Assembly: GCF_034263275.1 (NCBI RefSeq) | Contig: NZ_CP139559.1 | Location: 4,898,001 to 4,962,000 of the forward strand | DNA: 64,000 nt | Direction: 5' to 3' | From: Mucilaginibacter sp. cycad4 | GTDB lineage: Bacteria > Bacteroidota > Bacteroidia > Sphingobacteriales > Sphingobacteriaceae | Shown: one piece after another, positions 50,672 through 60,068 of the stretch | How positions within the stretch are numbered: the first letter of the stretch is position 1 | Layout: each line of letters opens with the position of its first letter | The notes under the pieces: generated by a model | The model's input: the letters and a program-made list of their open reading frames with translations, nothing else | Told to the model about the DNA's origin: nothing | Databases searched by the model: none | Position numbers and translations under genes: made by a program

Positions 50672-52858
50672 ATGAAGAATACGCTACTTTTTTGTTGCGG
50701 ACTTGCCTTTGCTGCCGGCGCTTATGCGCAGGATCCTAACCCGAAACCGGCATCCTTGAAAGAGAAAACTGCTTTTCAAACAAGCAGTCCGTGGAGGCCC
50801 GAAATTGATGTGCGATCAGACATTGCCATTGTTTATGGTACTAATGATCATCCAAACATGACCTTTGAGCAACGCGTAAAATCATGGCGAGACAGGGGGT
50901 ATGATGTAAATTTTATGACCGGCATTGCCTGGGGCGATTACAAGGATTACTTTTGGGGCAAATGGGATGGTAAAAACCACCTTGGCGTTGGGCAGGTAAC
51001 TCAAAGAGGCGATACTATTTTCCACGGTAAGGATATGCCTTACGTAGTGCCTGATGATTCCTTTATCGAATACATGAAAACCGCGGTGGTTAAGCGTGTG
51101 ATAGATGTGGGTATCACCAACATTTTTTTAGAAGAACCAGAGTTTTGGGCCCGTGCAGGTTACAGCGCCGGCTTTAAAAATCAATGGCAAAAATATTACG
51201 GCTTCCCCTGGAAACCGCAGGACGCATCACCTGAAAATACTTACTTATCCAACAAACTGAAATATAACCTTTATTACGAAACCATAAAACAGGTATCATC
51301 ATATGCCAAAGAGTACGGCAAAAGCAAGGGCATGAACATTAAAGTGTTCATAGCTACACACTCGCTGGTAAACTATTCGTCATGGCAAATTGTAAGCCCT
51401 GAAGCAAGTCTGGCATCATTGCCGGGTATTGACGGATATATTGCCCAGGTGTGGACAGGTACTTCTCGCGAGCCTACTTATTTTAACGGTAAGGAAAAGG
51501 AACGGGTGTTTGAAAACGCTTTCCTGGAATATGGTTCGGTAGTATCCATGACTGCTCCAACCGGTCGTAAAGTGTTTTTCCTTACCGACCCTATTGAAGA
51601 CCGTGTGCACGACTGGAGCGATTATAAACGCAATTACCAGGCAACCTTTACCGCCAAATTGTTATACCCAATGGTTGCCGATTACGAGGTAATGCCATGG
51701 CCCGAAAGGATCTATACCCATCCTTACCCGGTGTTAGGTACTAATGAAAAAATACTCATCCCGCAGTTTTACTCAACCCAGATGCAGATCATGGTGAACG
51801 CGCTTAATGATATGCCTGTTTCAACCAATAAGGTATCGGGCGTTAACGGCATCGGTGTGCTGATGAGCAATACCCTGATGTTTCAGCGCTTTCCTACTCA
51901 CAATGGGTTTGAAGATCCGCAGTTTTCCAATTTTTACGGACAAACTTTGCCGCTGGTAAAACGCGGCGTTCCGGTACAAACTGTGCACATGGAAAACCTG
52001 GGCTACTCGGCATCGCTTAAGGATATTAAAGTTTTGGTGATGAGCTACTCCAACATGAAACCTGTATCGGCCGAAGTTCATGAGCAGCTGGCGGCCTGGG
52101 TTAAACAGGGCGGTGTGTTGATCTACGCCGGTCGTGATGATGATCCTTATCAATCGGTAATGGAATGGTGGGATACCAAAGGGAACAGCTTCACCGCGCC
52201 ATCGCAGCACCTGTTTAAACTATTGGGAGTAAACCCAACGGGCGACAATCAGCGTTTTGTTGTCGGCAAAGGTGCGGTTTATGTACTGAGGCAAAACCCT
52301 AAAGAGTTTGTAATGCAGGCCAATAATGACGAGACTTTCATTAACCTGGTAAAACAGGCTTATGAAAAAGATGCTGATGGCGGTAAGTTGAAATTTAAAA
52401 ATAGTATGTATCTGGAACGCGGACCGTATGATGTTGTTTCGGTAATGGATGAAAATGCTGATAGCAAGCCATACGTGGTAAAAGGCCCGGTTATCGATCT
52501 CTTTGACCCGCAGTTACCTGTGTTGGATAAAAAAATCATCAACCCTAATGAGCAGGCCTTGTTATATGTAGTTAAGCGCGTTGCCGATAAAAAACAGCCA
52601 AAAGTATTGGCGTCGGCCTCAAGGGTTTATGATGAAGTTGTAACGGAAAACAGTTACACATTTGTGGCCAAAAGCCCCATAAAAACATTAAACAGTGCCC
52701 GGATTTTGTTGCCGGCGCAACCAACGGAAACAGTAGTTACCGATAACGAAGGAAAAACCATTACTGATGTAAAATCCTCCTGGGATAAATCATCAAAAAC
52801 CTTGTACCTGGGCTTTGCCAACAGCCCTGACGGTATTAAGGTGAGTATTAAATGGTAA
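50672..52858 (+). CDS. Unassigned probable glycoside hydrolase with TIM barrel and GATase-like domain
   Basis: A 728-residue exported protein (signal peptide 1-20, GAYAQ). The N-terminal 350 residues look like a (beta/alpha)8 barrel: IAIVYGTNDH, ITNIFLEEPEFWARAGYS (148-165), MNIKVFIATHSLV and GIDGYIAQVWTGTS are spaced as successive barrel strands, with Glu154/155/157 as acid/base candidates. Residues about 370-520 form a Rossmann-like trimerisation or glutamine-amidotransferase-like domain (GIGVLMSNTLMF, KDIKVLVMSYSNM, AWVKQGGVLIYAGRDDD), and the C-terminus is beta-rich. This resembles the GH42/GH164 layout in clan GH-A. The CAZy family could not be assigned. Its place between DUF3823 and GH92 genes implies action on the same glycan. 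Confidence 0.65.
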   Translation: MKNTLLFCCGLAFAAGAYAQDPNPKPASLKEKTAFQTSSPWRPEIDVRSDIAIVYGTNDHPNMTFEQRVKSWRDRGYDVNFMTGIAWGDYKDYFWGKWDGKNHLGVGQVTQRGDTIFHGKDMPYVVPDDSFIEYMKTAVVKRVIDVGITNIFLEEPEFWARAGYSAGFKNQWQKYYGFPWKPQDASPENTYLSNKLKYNLYYETIKQVSSYAKEYGKSKGMNIKVFIATHSLVNYSSWQIVSPEASLASLPGIDGYIAQVWTGTSREPTYFNGKEKERVFENAFLEYGSVVSMTAPTGRKVFFLTDPIEDRVHDWSDYKRNYQATFTAKLLYPMVADYEVMPWPERIYTHPYPVLGTNEKILIPQFYSTQMQIMVNALNDMPVSTNKVSGVNGIGVLMSNTLMFQRFPTHNGFEDPQFSNFYGQTLPLVKRGVPVQTVHMENLGYSASLKDIKVLVMSYSNMKPVSAEVHEQLAAWVKQGGVLIYAGRDDDPYQSVMEWWDTKGNSFTAPSQHLFKLLGVNPTGDNQRFVVGKGAVYVLRQNPKEFVMQANNDETFINLVKQAYEKDADGGKLKFKNSMYLERGPYDVVSVMDENADSKPYVVKGPVIDLFDPQLPVLDKKIINPNEQALLYVVKRVADKKQPKVLASASRVYDEVVTENSYTFVAKSPIKTLNSARILLPAQPTETVVTDNEGKTITDVKSSWDKSSKTLYLGFANSPDGIKVSIKW

Positions 52859-52998
52859 AAGGTTCTTTTTTGAGAGAAAGTTGGTTTATGCTTCTGTACA
52901 TGAAATTTCGTGTGCGGAAGTTTTTTTGAAAAGAGATTGCGTAATTCGCTCAAGAAAATTGTCCTTGTATTGATAAATAGTTGTTCGGAAGATTTTTA

Positions 52999-53117
52999 AT
53001 TCCCTCCCTCGGGAGGGGTGCGGTGGAAAGTGTTGTGCAGGGAAGGGGTTTATACTTCTCGCTAAGCGAATATGCATGGCGGTTAACCCCTCCCTGCACC
53101 CTCCCTGGGGAGGGAAT
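52999..53117. repeat. Composite CCCTCCC palindromic repeat before the GH92 gene
   Basis: ATTCCCTCCC (52999-53008) pairs with GGGAGGGAAT (53108-53117), and inside it GTGCAGGGAAGGGGTT (53035-53050) pairs with AACCCCTCCCTGCAC (53085-53099). It fills the 336-bp gap between the two hydrolase genes and could separate them into two transcripts or stabilise RNA ends; nothing coding was seen. Confidence 0.7.
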
Positions 53118-53194
53118 CGCGCAGTCCCGTACCTTTTATTTCCTCCGAACACCTGTGTTGTATTGATTTGCAAATAAAGCACCCAAAATAATAA

Positions 53195-55471
53195 ATGAAA
53201 AAGTTACTCCTTCTGGCGTTTGCCTTTTTACCGGCGGCACTTTCGGCACAAGAAAAGGTGTCGTCACCTGTCGATCTGATCAACCCGCTCATGGGCACGC
53301 AATCAAAGCCATCGCTCTCCAATGGTAACACCTACCCGGCAATAGCCCTGCCATGGGGGATGAACTTCTGGACGCCTCAAACCGGTAAAATGGGTGATGG
53401 ATGGCAATATACCTATGACGCCGATAAGATCCTCGGTTTTAAACAAACCCACCAGCCATCGCCATGGATGAATGATTATGGTATGTTCTCCGTTTTTCCT
53501 GAAACCGGTGCGTTAAAACTGGACGAAAAAGATCGCGCCAGCTGGTTCTCGCACAAAGCCGAAACTGCAAAGCCGTATTACTACAGCGTTTACCTGGCCG
53601 ATTATGATGTAACAACCGAAATTACACCTACCGAGCGTGCCGCCAGTTTCCAGTTCACTTTCCCTAAAGGCGACAGCTCACATATCGTGATCGACGCTTT
53701 TGATAAAGGCTCATACGTAAAGATCATTCCCGGTGAGCAAAAGATCATTGGTTACAGCACCAAGAACAGCGGCGCGGTACCTGCCAACTTCAAAAACTAT
53801 TTTGTTATTTATGTAGATAAACCATTCGCGCTGGCTTCAGCATGGCATGATTGGAAGCAAGATGCCGGTCAGCTGGAATATACCGGCGACCATGCCGGAG
53901 CGGTGATCACCCTGAAAACCGCTAAAGGCGAAAAAGTTCATCTGAAAGTAGCTTCCTCATTCATCAGCATTGAGCAGGCTGAACTTAACCTGAAACGTGA
54001 GCTTGGTAACGACGATTTCGCCACAACCTGCCAAAAGGCAAAAGATACCTGGAACAAAACCCTGGGCCGTTTGGATGTTGAAGGCGGTACTATCGACCAA
54101 ACCCGTACTTTTTACAGCAGCCTTTACCGCATGCTTTTCTTCCCCAACAAAATGTATGAGGTTGATGCCAGCGGGCAAAATGTGCATTACAGCCCCTTCA
54201 ACGGCAAAATTGCGCCGGGGTATCTGTTTGCCGGTACCGGTTTCTGGGATACCTTCAGGGCGCTTTATCCTTTCCTGAACCTGGTTTATCCATCTATCAA
54301 CAAGGAAATGCAGGAAGGCCTCATCAATGACTATAAAGAAGGCGGCTGGCTGCCCGAATGGTCGAGCCCGGGATATGCTGATTGTATGATCGGTAATAAC
54401 TCGGCATCGGTAGTAGCCGAAGCTTACTTGAAAGGTTTACGCGGTTATGATATCGAAACATTATACCAGGCCCTTAAACACGGAGCTAACAATGAAGGCC
54501 CGAACGCGACAGGTCGCCGTGGTGTTCAATATTATAATACGCTGGGTTATGTGCCATATAATGTTAAGATTAATGAAAACGCTGCCCGTACGCTCGAGTA
54601 TGCTTATGATGATTTTGCCATTTATCAATTAGGTAAGGCTTTAGGCAAACCCAAAAAAGAAATCGAGATCTACAAAAAGCGCAGCCAAAACTATCGCAAC
54701 ATTTTTGATCCGGAAACTAAACTGATGCGCGGTAAAAACCAGGATGGTACTTTTGAAACTCCGTTCAATCCATTTAAATGGGGCGATGCTTTTACAGAGG
54801 GTAACAGCTGGCACTACAGTTGGGGGGTGTTCCACGATATCCAGGGTTTAATAAACCTGATGGGTGGGAAGCAACAATTTGCAGCTAAACTGGATTCGGT
54901 GTTTGAAATGCCGCCGGTATTTGACGACAGTTATTACGGCGGCGTCATCCATGAGATCCGTGAAATGCAGATTGCGGGTATGGGCCAATATGCACACGGC
55001 AACCAGCCCATCCAGCATATGATCTACTTATATAATCATGCAGGCCAGCCATGGAAAACCCAATATTGGGTTCGCGAAGCTATGAACAGGCTTTACAGAG
55101 CCACCCCTGATGGCTATTGCGGGGATGAAGATAACGGCCAAACGTCGGCCTGGTACATTTTCTCGGCTATGGGCTTTTACCCGGTTACCCCGGCCAGCGA
55201 TCAGTATGTTTTAGGTGCCCCGCTGTTTAAAAAAGTGACCGTTAATTTAGAGAACGGCAAAACCATCACCATCAACGCACCAAAAAACAGTGCAGATAAC
55301 AAGTATGTAAACACCCTTACTGTTGATGGAAAACCATATACCAACAACTGGTTAAGCCATAAAGGGTTATTAAATGGTGCCGTGCTTGATTTTGATATGC
55401 AAGCCGCCCCGAATAAAGACAGAGGTACAAAAGATGCCGATGCGCCTTATTCAATGAGCAACGAGAAATAA
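53195..55471 (+). CDS. GH92 family alpha-mannosidase, secreted
   Basis: A 758-residue calcium-dependent exo-alpha-mannosidase of GH92. Signal peptide (1-18, ALSAQ), N-terminal beta-sandwich (DLINPLMGTQSKPSLSNGNT, PALPWGM-like block at about 47-56), then the (alpha/alpha)6 catalytic domain with TGFWDTFRALYPF, GCWLPEWSSPGY-like GGWLPEWSSPGYADCMIGN, GNQPIQHMIYLYNHAG and the catalytic-base region DGYCGDEDNGQTSAWYIFSAMGFYPV. GH92 enzymes remove alpha-1,2/1,3/1,4/1,6-mannose from N-glycans or yeast mannan. It closes the locus. Confidence 0.95.
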   Translation: MKKLLLLAFAFLPAALSAQEKVSSPVDLINPLMGTQSKPSLSNGNTYPAIALPWGMNFWTPQTGKMGDGWQYTYDADKILGFKQTHQPSPWMNDYGMFSVFPETGALKLDEKDRASWFSHKAETAKPYYYSVYLADYDVTTEITPTERAASFQFTFPKGDSSHIVIDAFDKGSYVKIIPGEQKIIGYSTKNSGAVPANFKNYFVIYVDKPFALASAWHDWKQDAGQLEYTGDHAGAVITLKTAKGEKVHLKVASSFISIEQAELNLKRELGNDDFATTCQKAKDTWNKTLGRLDVEGGTIDQTRTFYSSLYRMLFFPNKMYEVDASGQNVHYSPFNGKIAPGYLFAGTGFWDTFRALYPFLNLVYPSINKEMQEGLINDYKEGGWLPEWSSPGYADCMIGNNSASVVAEAYLKGLRGYDIETLYQALKHGANNEGPNATGRRGVQYYNTLGYVPYNVKINENAARTLEYAYDDFAIYQLGKALGKPKKEIEIYKKRSQNYRNIFDPETKLMRGKNQDGTFETPFNPFKWGDAFTEGNSWHYSWGVFHDIQGLINLMGGKQQFAAKLDSVFEMPPVFDDSYYGGVIHEIREMQIAGMGQYAHGNQPIQHMIYLYNHAGQPWKTQYWVREAMNRLYRATPDGYCGDEDNGQTSAWYIFSAMGFYPVTPASDQYVLGAPLFKKVTVNLENGKTITINAPKNSADNKYVNTLTVDGKPYTNNWLSHKGLLNGAVLDFDMQAAPNKDRGTKDADAPYSMSNEK

Positions 55472-55481
55472 CCCGACCCAA

Positions 55482-55530
55482 CCTTCCCCAATGGGGAGGG
55501 CTTTTTGTAGAGACGCATCACATGCGTCTC
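55482..55530 (+). repeat. CCTTCCCC...GGGGAGGG repeat and hairpin after GH92 gene
   Basis: CCTTCCCCAATGGGGAGGG (55482-55500) followed by CTTTTT, then a perfect hairpin GAGACGCAT / ATGCGTCTC (55510-55530). The first hairpin plus T run probably ends the locus transcript 10 bases after its last stop codon. Confidence 0.7.
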
Positions 55531-55651
55531 CAGCTATGCAGGTTAAATATGTATGGCGGGAGGCGCAGGTGATGCGTTTTTAGCTTTAGGGAGAATTAAG
55601 TTGCCTGAATAATTTTGTTTTTTGCTTACATTTAGCAACAAACGCTAAACC

Positions 55652-56287
55652 ATGAAGTACCTTTTACTTTTCATATTTATCACAACTGCTTGTATTGTTA
55701 AAGCGCAGGATTTTGCGGCTTTAAAAGCGGAACAATCAAAAGCCGAACAGATCATATTGAATGATGAAGACCTGAAAACGATGATGGCATTTTATGATCC
55801 CGGGGCCAACAAAACTCAAAATAAACTTATTGCCTCTTTGCAGGCCAACGCCGGTAAACATATCCCACCGGTATTATTTACTATGGCCATGGTTTTATTT
55901 GGGCAGGAAAAATATAGCGATGCCTGTTTTTGGTTTTATGTAGCGCAATTAAGGGCAAGGTATGATGTAAACCGCAGTATAGATAAAACCGTATCGGCAG
56001 CCAACTGGAACGGCCCAATCGGGATGTCGATAAACGAATATGCGTTTAAGCATTTGGATACCTTAGAAAAGATTGTTCCCCGGGTTATAGCCTATGTAAC
56101 CGCAAACGACGAGTTATATGATCAACGATGGATCAATGTTTTAACTGCCCCTGATAAGGTAAAAGACGAAGACATAGATAAGTTAAGCGTTGATAAAAGC
56201 CTTTGGCCTGGTATCAAGAAAGAAACAATAGATTCTTATTATGCCGATTTTAAAGAAGTTGTGAATAAAGCCACGCAAAAGCAATAA
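55652..56287 (+). CDS. Secreted helical protein of unknown function
   Basis: A 211-residue protein with a signal peptide (1-18, IVKAQ) and an all-helical mature part (LKAEQSKAEQIILNDEDL, then HIPPVLFTMAMVLFGQEKYSDACFWFYVAQLRARYD, which resembles a TPR/Sel1-like helix pair). No known family recognised. It stands between the glycan locus and another unknown gene with 85 bp spacing; the two may be co-transcribed. Confidence 0.7.
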   Translation: MKYLLLFIFITTACIVKAQDFAALKAEQSKAEQIILNDEDLKTMMAFYDPGANKTQNKLIASLQANAGKHIPPVLFTMAMVLFGQEKYSDACFWFYVAQLRARYDVNRSIDKTVSAANWNGPIGMSINEYAFKHLDTLEKIVPRVIAYVTANDELYDQRWINVLTAPDKVKDEDIDKLSVDKSLWPGIKKETIDSYYADFKEVVNKATQKQ

Positions 56288-56372
56288 AAAGTATCCTTTT
56301 CAAGCAACATTTAGGGGTTGTTTATTTTGATTGGAGGATTTAATTTTATCTTTTTTGTAACTTGCCTTATCA

Positions 56373-56930
56373 ATGAAAAGGCAAAAAACACACCGCTCAG
56401 TATTACTCGTATGCCTTTTGATGCTGCCTGTGCTCTTTGCTTTTTCCATGCGCCCCTCCGGCAAATACAATCTTGATTTTTTTACTACCCATAACCAATT
56501 TTACCTGTGCGATTCAGCGTTTACCGGCACTACCGGCGACACAACCTTTTGGAACAACGATGCCCAAAATGCGCGCTTAGGTACTACCGAAGATATCATC
56601 GGCATAAAAACAGCCAGTTACGGCCACATACGGGCCGAACTTAATGTGCTCAACACGGCCGACATCGAAAAGGATTTCGGCAAATACGACCATGTTGTAG
56701 AGGGCAGTGTAAAACTAAGTTCGGGCATTATGGAGGTCCTGAATTTCCCGGATACCAAAATCATCCTGAAAACCATTGTCACCCCGGCAAGATATCGCGT
56801 ACGTATTTACTCGTACGCGGTAAAAAACGTGAACCCCGATGAGGATGAAGGCACCGACCATTACAAGATCACCCTTTGGCCGGGGGAAGGCAGGGAAAGG
56901 AAAGTGCTGAAAGCCTATAAGGCAGACTAA
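56373..56930 (+). CDS. Exported protein of unknown function
   Basis: A 185-residue protein with a hydrophobic N-terminal segment (about 9-25, VLLVCLLMLPVLFAFSM) acting as signal or anchor, and a beta-rich domain with DEDEGTDHYKITLWPG near the C-terminus. Not recognised. Promoter-like bases precede the start, so it may be independent of the gene before it. Confidence 0.65.
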   Translation: MKRQKTHRSVLLVCLLMLPVLFAFSMRPSGKYNLDFFTTHNQFYLCDSAFTGTTGDTTFWNNDAQNARLGTTEDIIGIKTASYGHIRAELNVLNTADIEKDFGKYDHVVEGSVKLSSGIMEVLNFPDTKIILKTIVTPARYRVRIYSYAVKNVNPDEDEGTDHYKITLWPGEGRERKVLKAYKAD

Positions 56931-56981
56931 ACTTTTACCCTCATCTCATGCCTTCCCGTTACGACAGGAACGTATTACTTT

Positions 56982-57887
56982 TTACTTATCACTTATCATG
57001 ATTGGGTTTCCCTTGCCACCACCCATAATGATCACCTTGGTATTTGGCGAAAGCGCAATTTCCTTCTGGGCCTTTATGGCTTCATATTGCAGCTGTTTAT
57101 CCGATAGCCCGGTGGAAAGGATGCGCTGATAATCGGCAATCCCTTGTGCTTCCACGCGTTTACGCTCGGCTTCCTGGCGTTCCTTTTGTAGCACGAACTC
57201 CATCTTCTGGGCATCCTGCTCGGCATTGATCTTTGATTCGATGCTGGCCCGTACCGAGGCGGGGAGTGTTATGTTACGCACCAGGATCTGCTGCAGTTCC
57301 AGTCCGCGTTTTTCAAAACTGGCGGTAATGTACCGGTTTATCTTATCCTGGAACTCCTGACGTTTGGTCGAATACAGATCGACAGCAGCATAAGCAACTG
57401 CATTATCACGAATGGCAGTACGCGAAACCGGGCGAACGATCTTATCCACATAGTTTTCGCCAATGTTCTGCATAATGTAAGGAGCTTTGTCGGGTTTTAC
57501 TTTATACAGCACTGAAAGGTCGATGGTAACCTCAAGCCCATCTGATGAAAGCACCCGGATAGCATCATCACCTTCCTTTTGGCCCTCGTTATTTACCGCG
57601 CTCATGGTATAGGTTTGGGTCTGGACATCAAAGGTGGTGATCTCCACAACCGGGTTTACAATATGCAAACCGCTTTCAAGCACCTGGTCCTGTACCTTAC
57701 CAAACAGGGCCTGCACACCTACTTTACCCGGTTCAATAACTTTAAACATGTTAAGTACCAAACCCAATACTACCATCGCTATACCTACCGCGGTTACCAC
57801 GCCATTAAAGCGGCCGGCCGGCTCGGGCGAACGTTTGAGCACTATACCCACAATGAGTACAATAACTCCTAATACTGCTATAAACAT
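56982..57887 (-). CDS. SPFH/prohibitin-family membrane protein
   Basis: A 301-residue protein with two N-terminal membrane segments (about 1-18 and 30-48), an SPFH/band 7 domain (about 48-215, VIEPGKVGVQALFGKVQDQV and ITLPASVRASIESKI), a charged coiled coil (about 215-265, QKMEFVLQKERQEAERKRVE) and a Gly-rich end VIIMGGGKGNPIMI. Closest to prohibitin/HflC-like proteins that form membrane microdomain scaffolds and modulate FtsH-type proteases. No NfeD or protease partner lies adjacent. Confidence 0.9.
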   Translation of the reverse strand: MFIAVLGVIVLIVGIVLKRSPEPAGRFNGVVTAVGIAMVVLGLVLNMFKVIEPGKVGVQALFGKVQDQVLESGLHIVNPVVEITTFDVQTQTYTMSAVNNEGQKEGDDAIRVLSSDGLEVTIDLSVLYKVKPDKAPYIMQNIGENYVDKIVRPVSRTAIRDNAVAYAAVDLYSTKRQEFQDKINRYITASFEKRGLELQQILVRNITLPASVRASIESKINAEQDAQKMEFVLQKERQEAERKRVEAQGIADYQRILSTGLSDKQLQYEAIKAQKEIALSPNTKVIIMGGGKGNPIMISDK

Positions 57888-58055
57888 GCAATGAAGTTAA
57901 GCTTTTTTTGCATGCTGCAAGCTTATTGTAAAAGAATGTTTTTTAGGGTGATTAGGGCTGTTAAATTGCCTGAGATTGGTGGTTGGCTTAGCATGATGGG
58001 CACAAGTTATCCGGGGCTCATTTCCGCCGCTCAAAACTTGCGCCAGGGAAAAAGA

Positions 58056-58088
58056 AGACTTACGAAGTTTCAAAAACTTCGTAAGTCT
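58056..58088. repeat. Hairpin repeat AGACTTACGAAGTTT
   Basis: Arms 58056-58070 and 58074-58088 pair perfectly over 15 bp with loop CAA. It is a relative of 36371-36397 and probably ends the rhodanese operon on the minus strand. The words at 58111-58130 belong to the ATTCGTGTAATTCG repeat. Confidence 0.7.
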
Positions 58089-58158
58089 GTTATGCGATAT
58101 GTTAAAGGATATTGTTAATTCGTGTAATTCGCTCTAATTCGAAAAAATTAGTGCTCAA

Positions 58159-58374
58159 TTATTTCTTTTTCTGCGCACCCTTAACCTCTTTCACTTGCTG
58201 GGTCTCCTTAACCTCTTTCAAAAGTCTCAGCTTCATAAAAATAACAACTACACCAACAACCATGGCACCGGCCATGATCAGGTAGTTTTTTTCGGTGAAC
58301 ATTTTATAAGCCACAATAAAACACAAGGCTACACCCATGGTGTAAAGCACATTGAGCACCAGTTTAAAACCCAT
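58159..58374 (-). CDS. Small membrane protein, DUF6358-like
   Basis: A 71-residue protein with two membrane segments (about 5-22 and 29-50) and a Lys/Glu/Gln-rich cytoplasmic tail (KEVKETQQVKEVKGAQKKK). It resembles DUF6358 proteins of Sphingobacteriaceae as I remember them. It begins two bases after the rhodanese stop codon, so the two form an operon. Confidence 0.65.
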   Translation of the reverse strand: MGFKLVLNVLYTMGVALCFIVAYKMFTEKNYLIMAGAMVVGVVVIFMKLRLLKEVKETQQVKEVKGAQKKK

Positions 58375-58376
58375 TA

Positions 58377-58691
58377 TTAGTATACGTTTAATTCAGGGTC
58401 AATTTCGGCCTGCCATGCAAGGATCCCGCCTCTTAGGTTTGACAGGTTGGTAAAACCCTGCTGCTCCAGTTGCATAATGGCAGCCGCGCTGCGTTTACCG
58501 CTGCGGCACATTACTACTACCGGCTTGTCTTTACTTATCTTTTCCGATTCTATCAGCACGCCGCCAAGCGGTATAAGCTGTCCGCCAAGGTTTGAAGTTT
58601 CATATTCAAAATCTTCCCTAACGTCAATCAGTTGAAAGTCTTCGCCTTTGTCAATTTTTTCTTTTAGTTCCTGTACGGTTATCTCGTTCAT
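58377..58691 (-). CDS. Single-domain rhodanese-like protein
   Basis: A 104-residue rhodanese domain with the active loop Cys62-Arg-Ser-Gly-Lys-Arg (CRSGKR) and LIDVREDFEYE (21-31). It probably carries persulfide sulfur in the cytoplasm. The loop has six residues, the standard sulfurtransferase type and not the seven-residue arsenate reductase/Cdc25 type. First gene of a two-gene operon. Confidence 0.92.
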   Translation of the reverse strand: MNEITVQELKEKIDKGEDFQLIDVREDFEYETSNLGGQLIPLGGVLIESEKISKDKPVVVMCRSGKRSAAAIMQLEQQGFTNLSNLRGGILAWQAEIDPELNVY

Positions 58692-58807
58692 GTTAAATGT
58701 AATTATAATTCAAAGGTAGTTTTTTTCTTAATCAAATATTTAGGCTTGTTATTTGTAACAATCAAAGTGTATGAGCGTTTCATATATGTTTACACAATAA
58801 TTACTTA

Positions 58808-59926
58808 ATGAAAAAAGTTACTCGCTTTTTCTGGTTCTGTTCAGGAGCACATATCGATACCCTAAAAAAGTACCCAATTGAACATAATAAGTATGTTGGT
58901 ATTGGGGCAACCATATTTTTTACCGCTTTATTCGCGGCCTTATCCGGTGGCTATGCCATGTACTTTGTTTTTAATGGTGACGCATTTGCTGTAGGTTTTG
59001 CTATACTTTTTGGCCTGCTATGGGGAACTGCCATTTTTAACATGGACCGCTACATTGTATCCAGCATCAATAAAGAAGGTACAACCAACCAGCAGATCCT
59101 GCAGGCATCACCGCGTATTTTGCTGGCCATTATGATAGGTATAGTGATATCGCGCCCGCTCGAACTCAAGATCTTCGATAAAGAGATTCGCCAGAAGTTA
59201 AAAACCGCTTATCTTAAAGGCCAGCGCAGCAAGATCGATACCCTTGAAAAAACCTACATGCAAAAATATGCCATGGAGCTGGGTAAAAATACCGACCTGA
59301 AAAAAGAAAAGGACTCGCTGGAGCGGGATATTAACCGTTCGCGCTACCAGCTTAACCAGGAGGTTTTTGGCGATAAAACCAATCAAACGTCGGGCATTAC
59401 CGGTTATGGCACATATGCCAAGCAAAAGCAGGCCGTACTGGAAGAAAAGGAAGTCCGCCTTAAAACCGTTACCGATAATTTAGGGCAGATGGACCAGTAC
59501 CTGAGCGCCCGTAAGGATTATGAGGGTTTAAACGGCACGCGCCTTTTTACCGAACATCAGCTGGATAGCCTGTCTGCCATAGCAGGTTTCTCCGACCGTA
59601 ACTGGGCGTTAGGGCAACTCACCTACACCGAAAACGGCAAGCGCGACCTGGATACGTATCTCGCTATCTCCTTTATTGGCTACCTGTTTATTCTGTTTGA
59701 ATGTTTGCCGGTGTTTGTAAAACTGATGTCGCCCAAAGGGCCTTATGATACAGCCATCGCTAAAACCGCCGAAGCCAATATTCATCTTGCCGAGCGCGAT
59801 AAGGAACGCGATATGGCTGTTACCGATAATATTTATGACCATAACCTGGATACAGATATCCAGCGGCGAAAGAAGATCATCAGCTCACAATCTGATTATG
59901 ATTTTGAGCGGCATAGTTATGAGTAA
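58808..59926 (+). CDS. DUF4407 domain membrane protein
   Basis: A 372-residue protein whose start FFWFCSGAHIDTLKKYPIEHNKYVGIG and four membrane segments (about 30-50, 55-75, 96-112, 286-305) match DUF4407. A soluble coiled-coil region lies between helices three and four (about 120-270), and the C-terminus (about 315-372) is charged. Frequent in Bacteroidota; function unknown. Confidence 0.85.
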   Translation: MKKVTRFFWFCSGAHIDTLKKYPIEHNKYVGIGATIFFTALFAALSGGYAMYFVFNGDAFAVGFAILFGLLWGTAIFNMDRYIVSSINKEGTTNQQILQASPRILLAIMIGIVISRPLELKIFDKEIRQKLKTAYLKGQRSKIDTLEKTYMQKYAMELGKNTDLKKEKDSLERDINRSRYQLNQEVFGDKTNQTSGITGYGTYAKQKQAVLEEKEVRLKTVTDNLGQMDQYLSARKDYEGLNGTRLFTEHQLDSLSAIAGFSDRNWALGQLTYTENGKRDLDTYLAISFIGYLFILFECLPVFVKLMSPKGPYDTAIAKTAEANIHLAERDKERDMAVTDNIYDHNLDTDIQRRKKIISSQSDYDFERHSYE

Positions 59927-60068
59927 GCGACTTGTTTTGCCAATCAAAAAGGAGGCACCTACGGAGCCAACGCGCTGTTGTTAATAAATTCTATAAACAT
60001 GATACTCCTACGGAGTTTTGAAGTTTGTCTCGTCCTAAAAAAAGTTTACATTTTATGAGATAGTCCTG

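Noticed and set aside
57891..58118. Plus-strand frame of 75 codons starting MKLSFFCMLQAYCKRM
   Set aside because: It spans the TTACGAAGTTT hairpin repeat and faces the SPFH gene promoter; codon use looks random.
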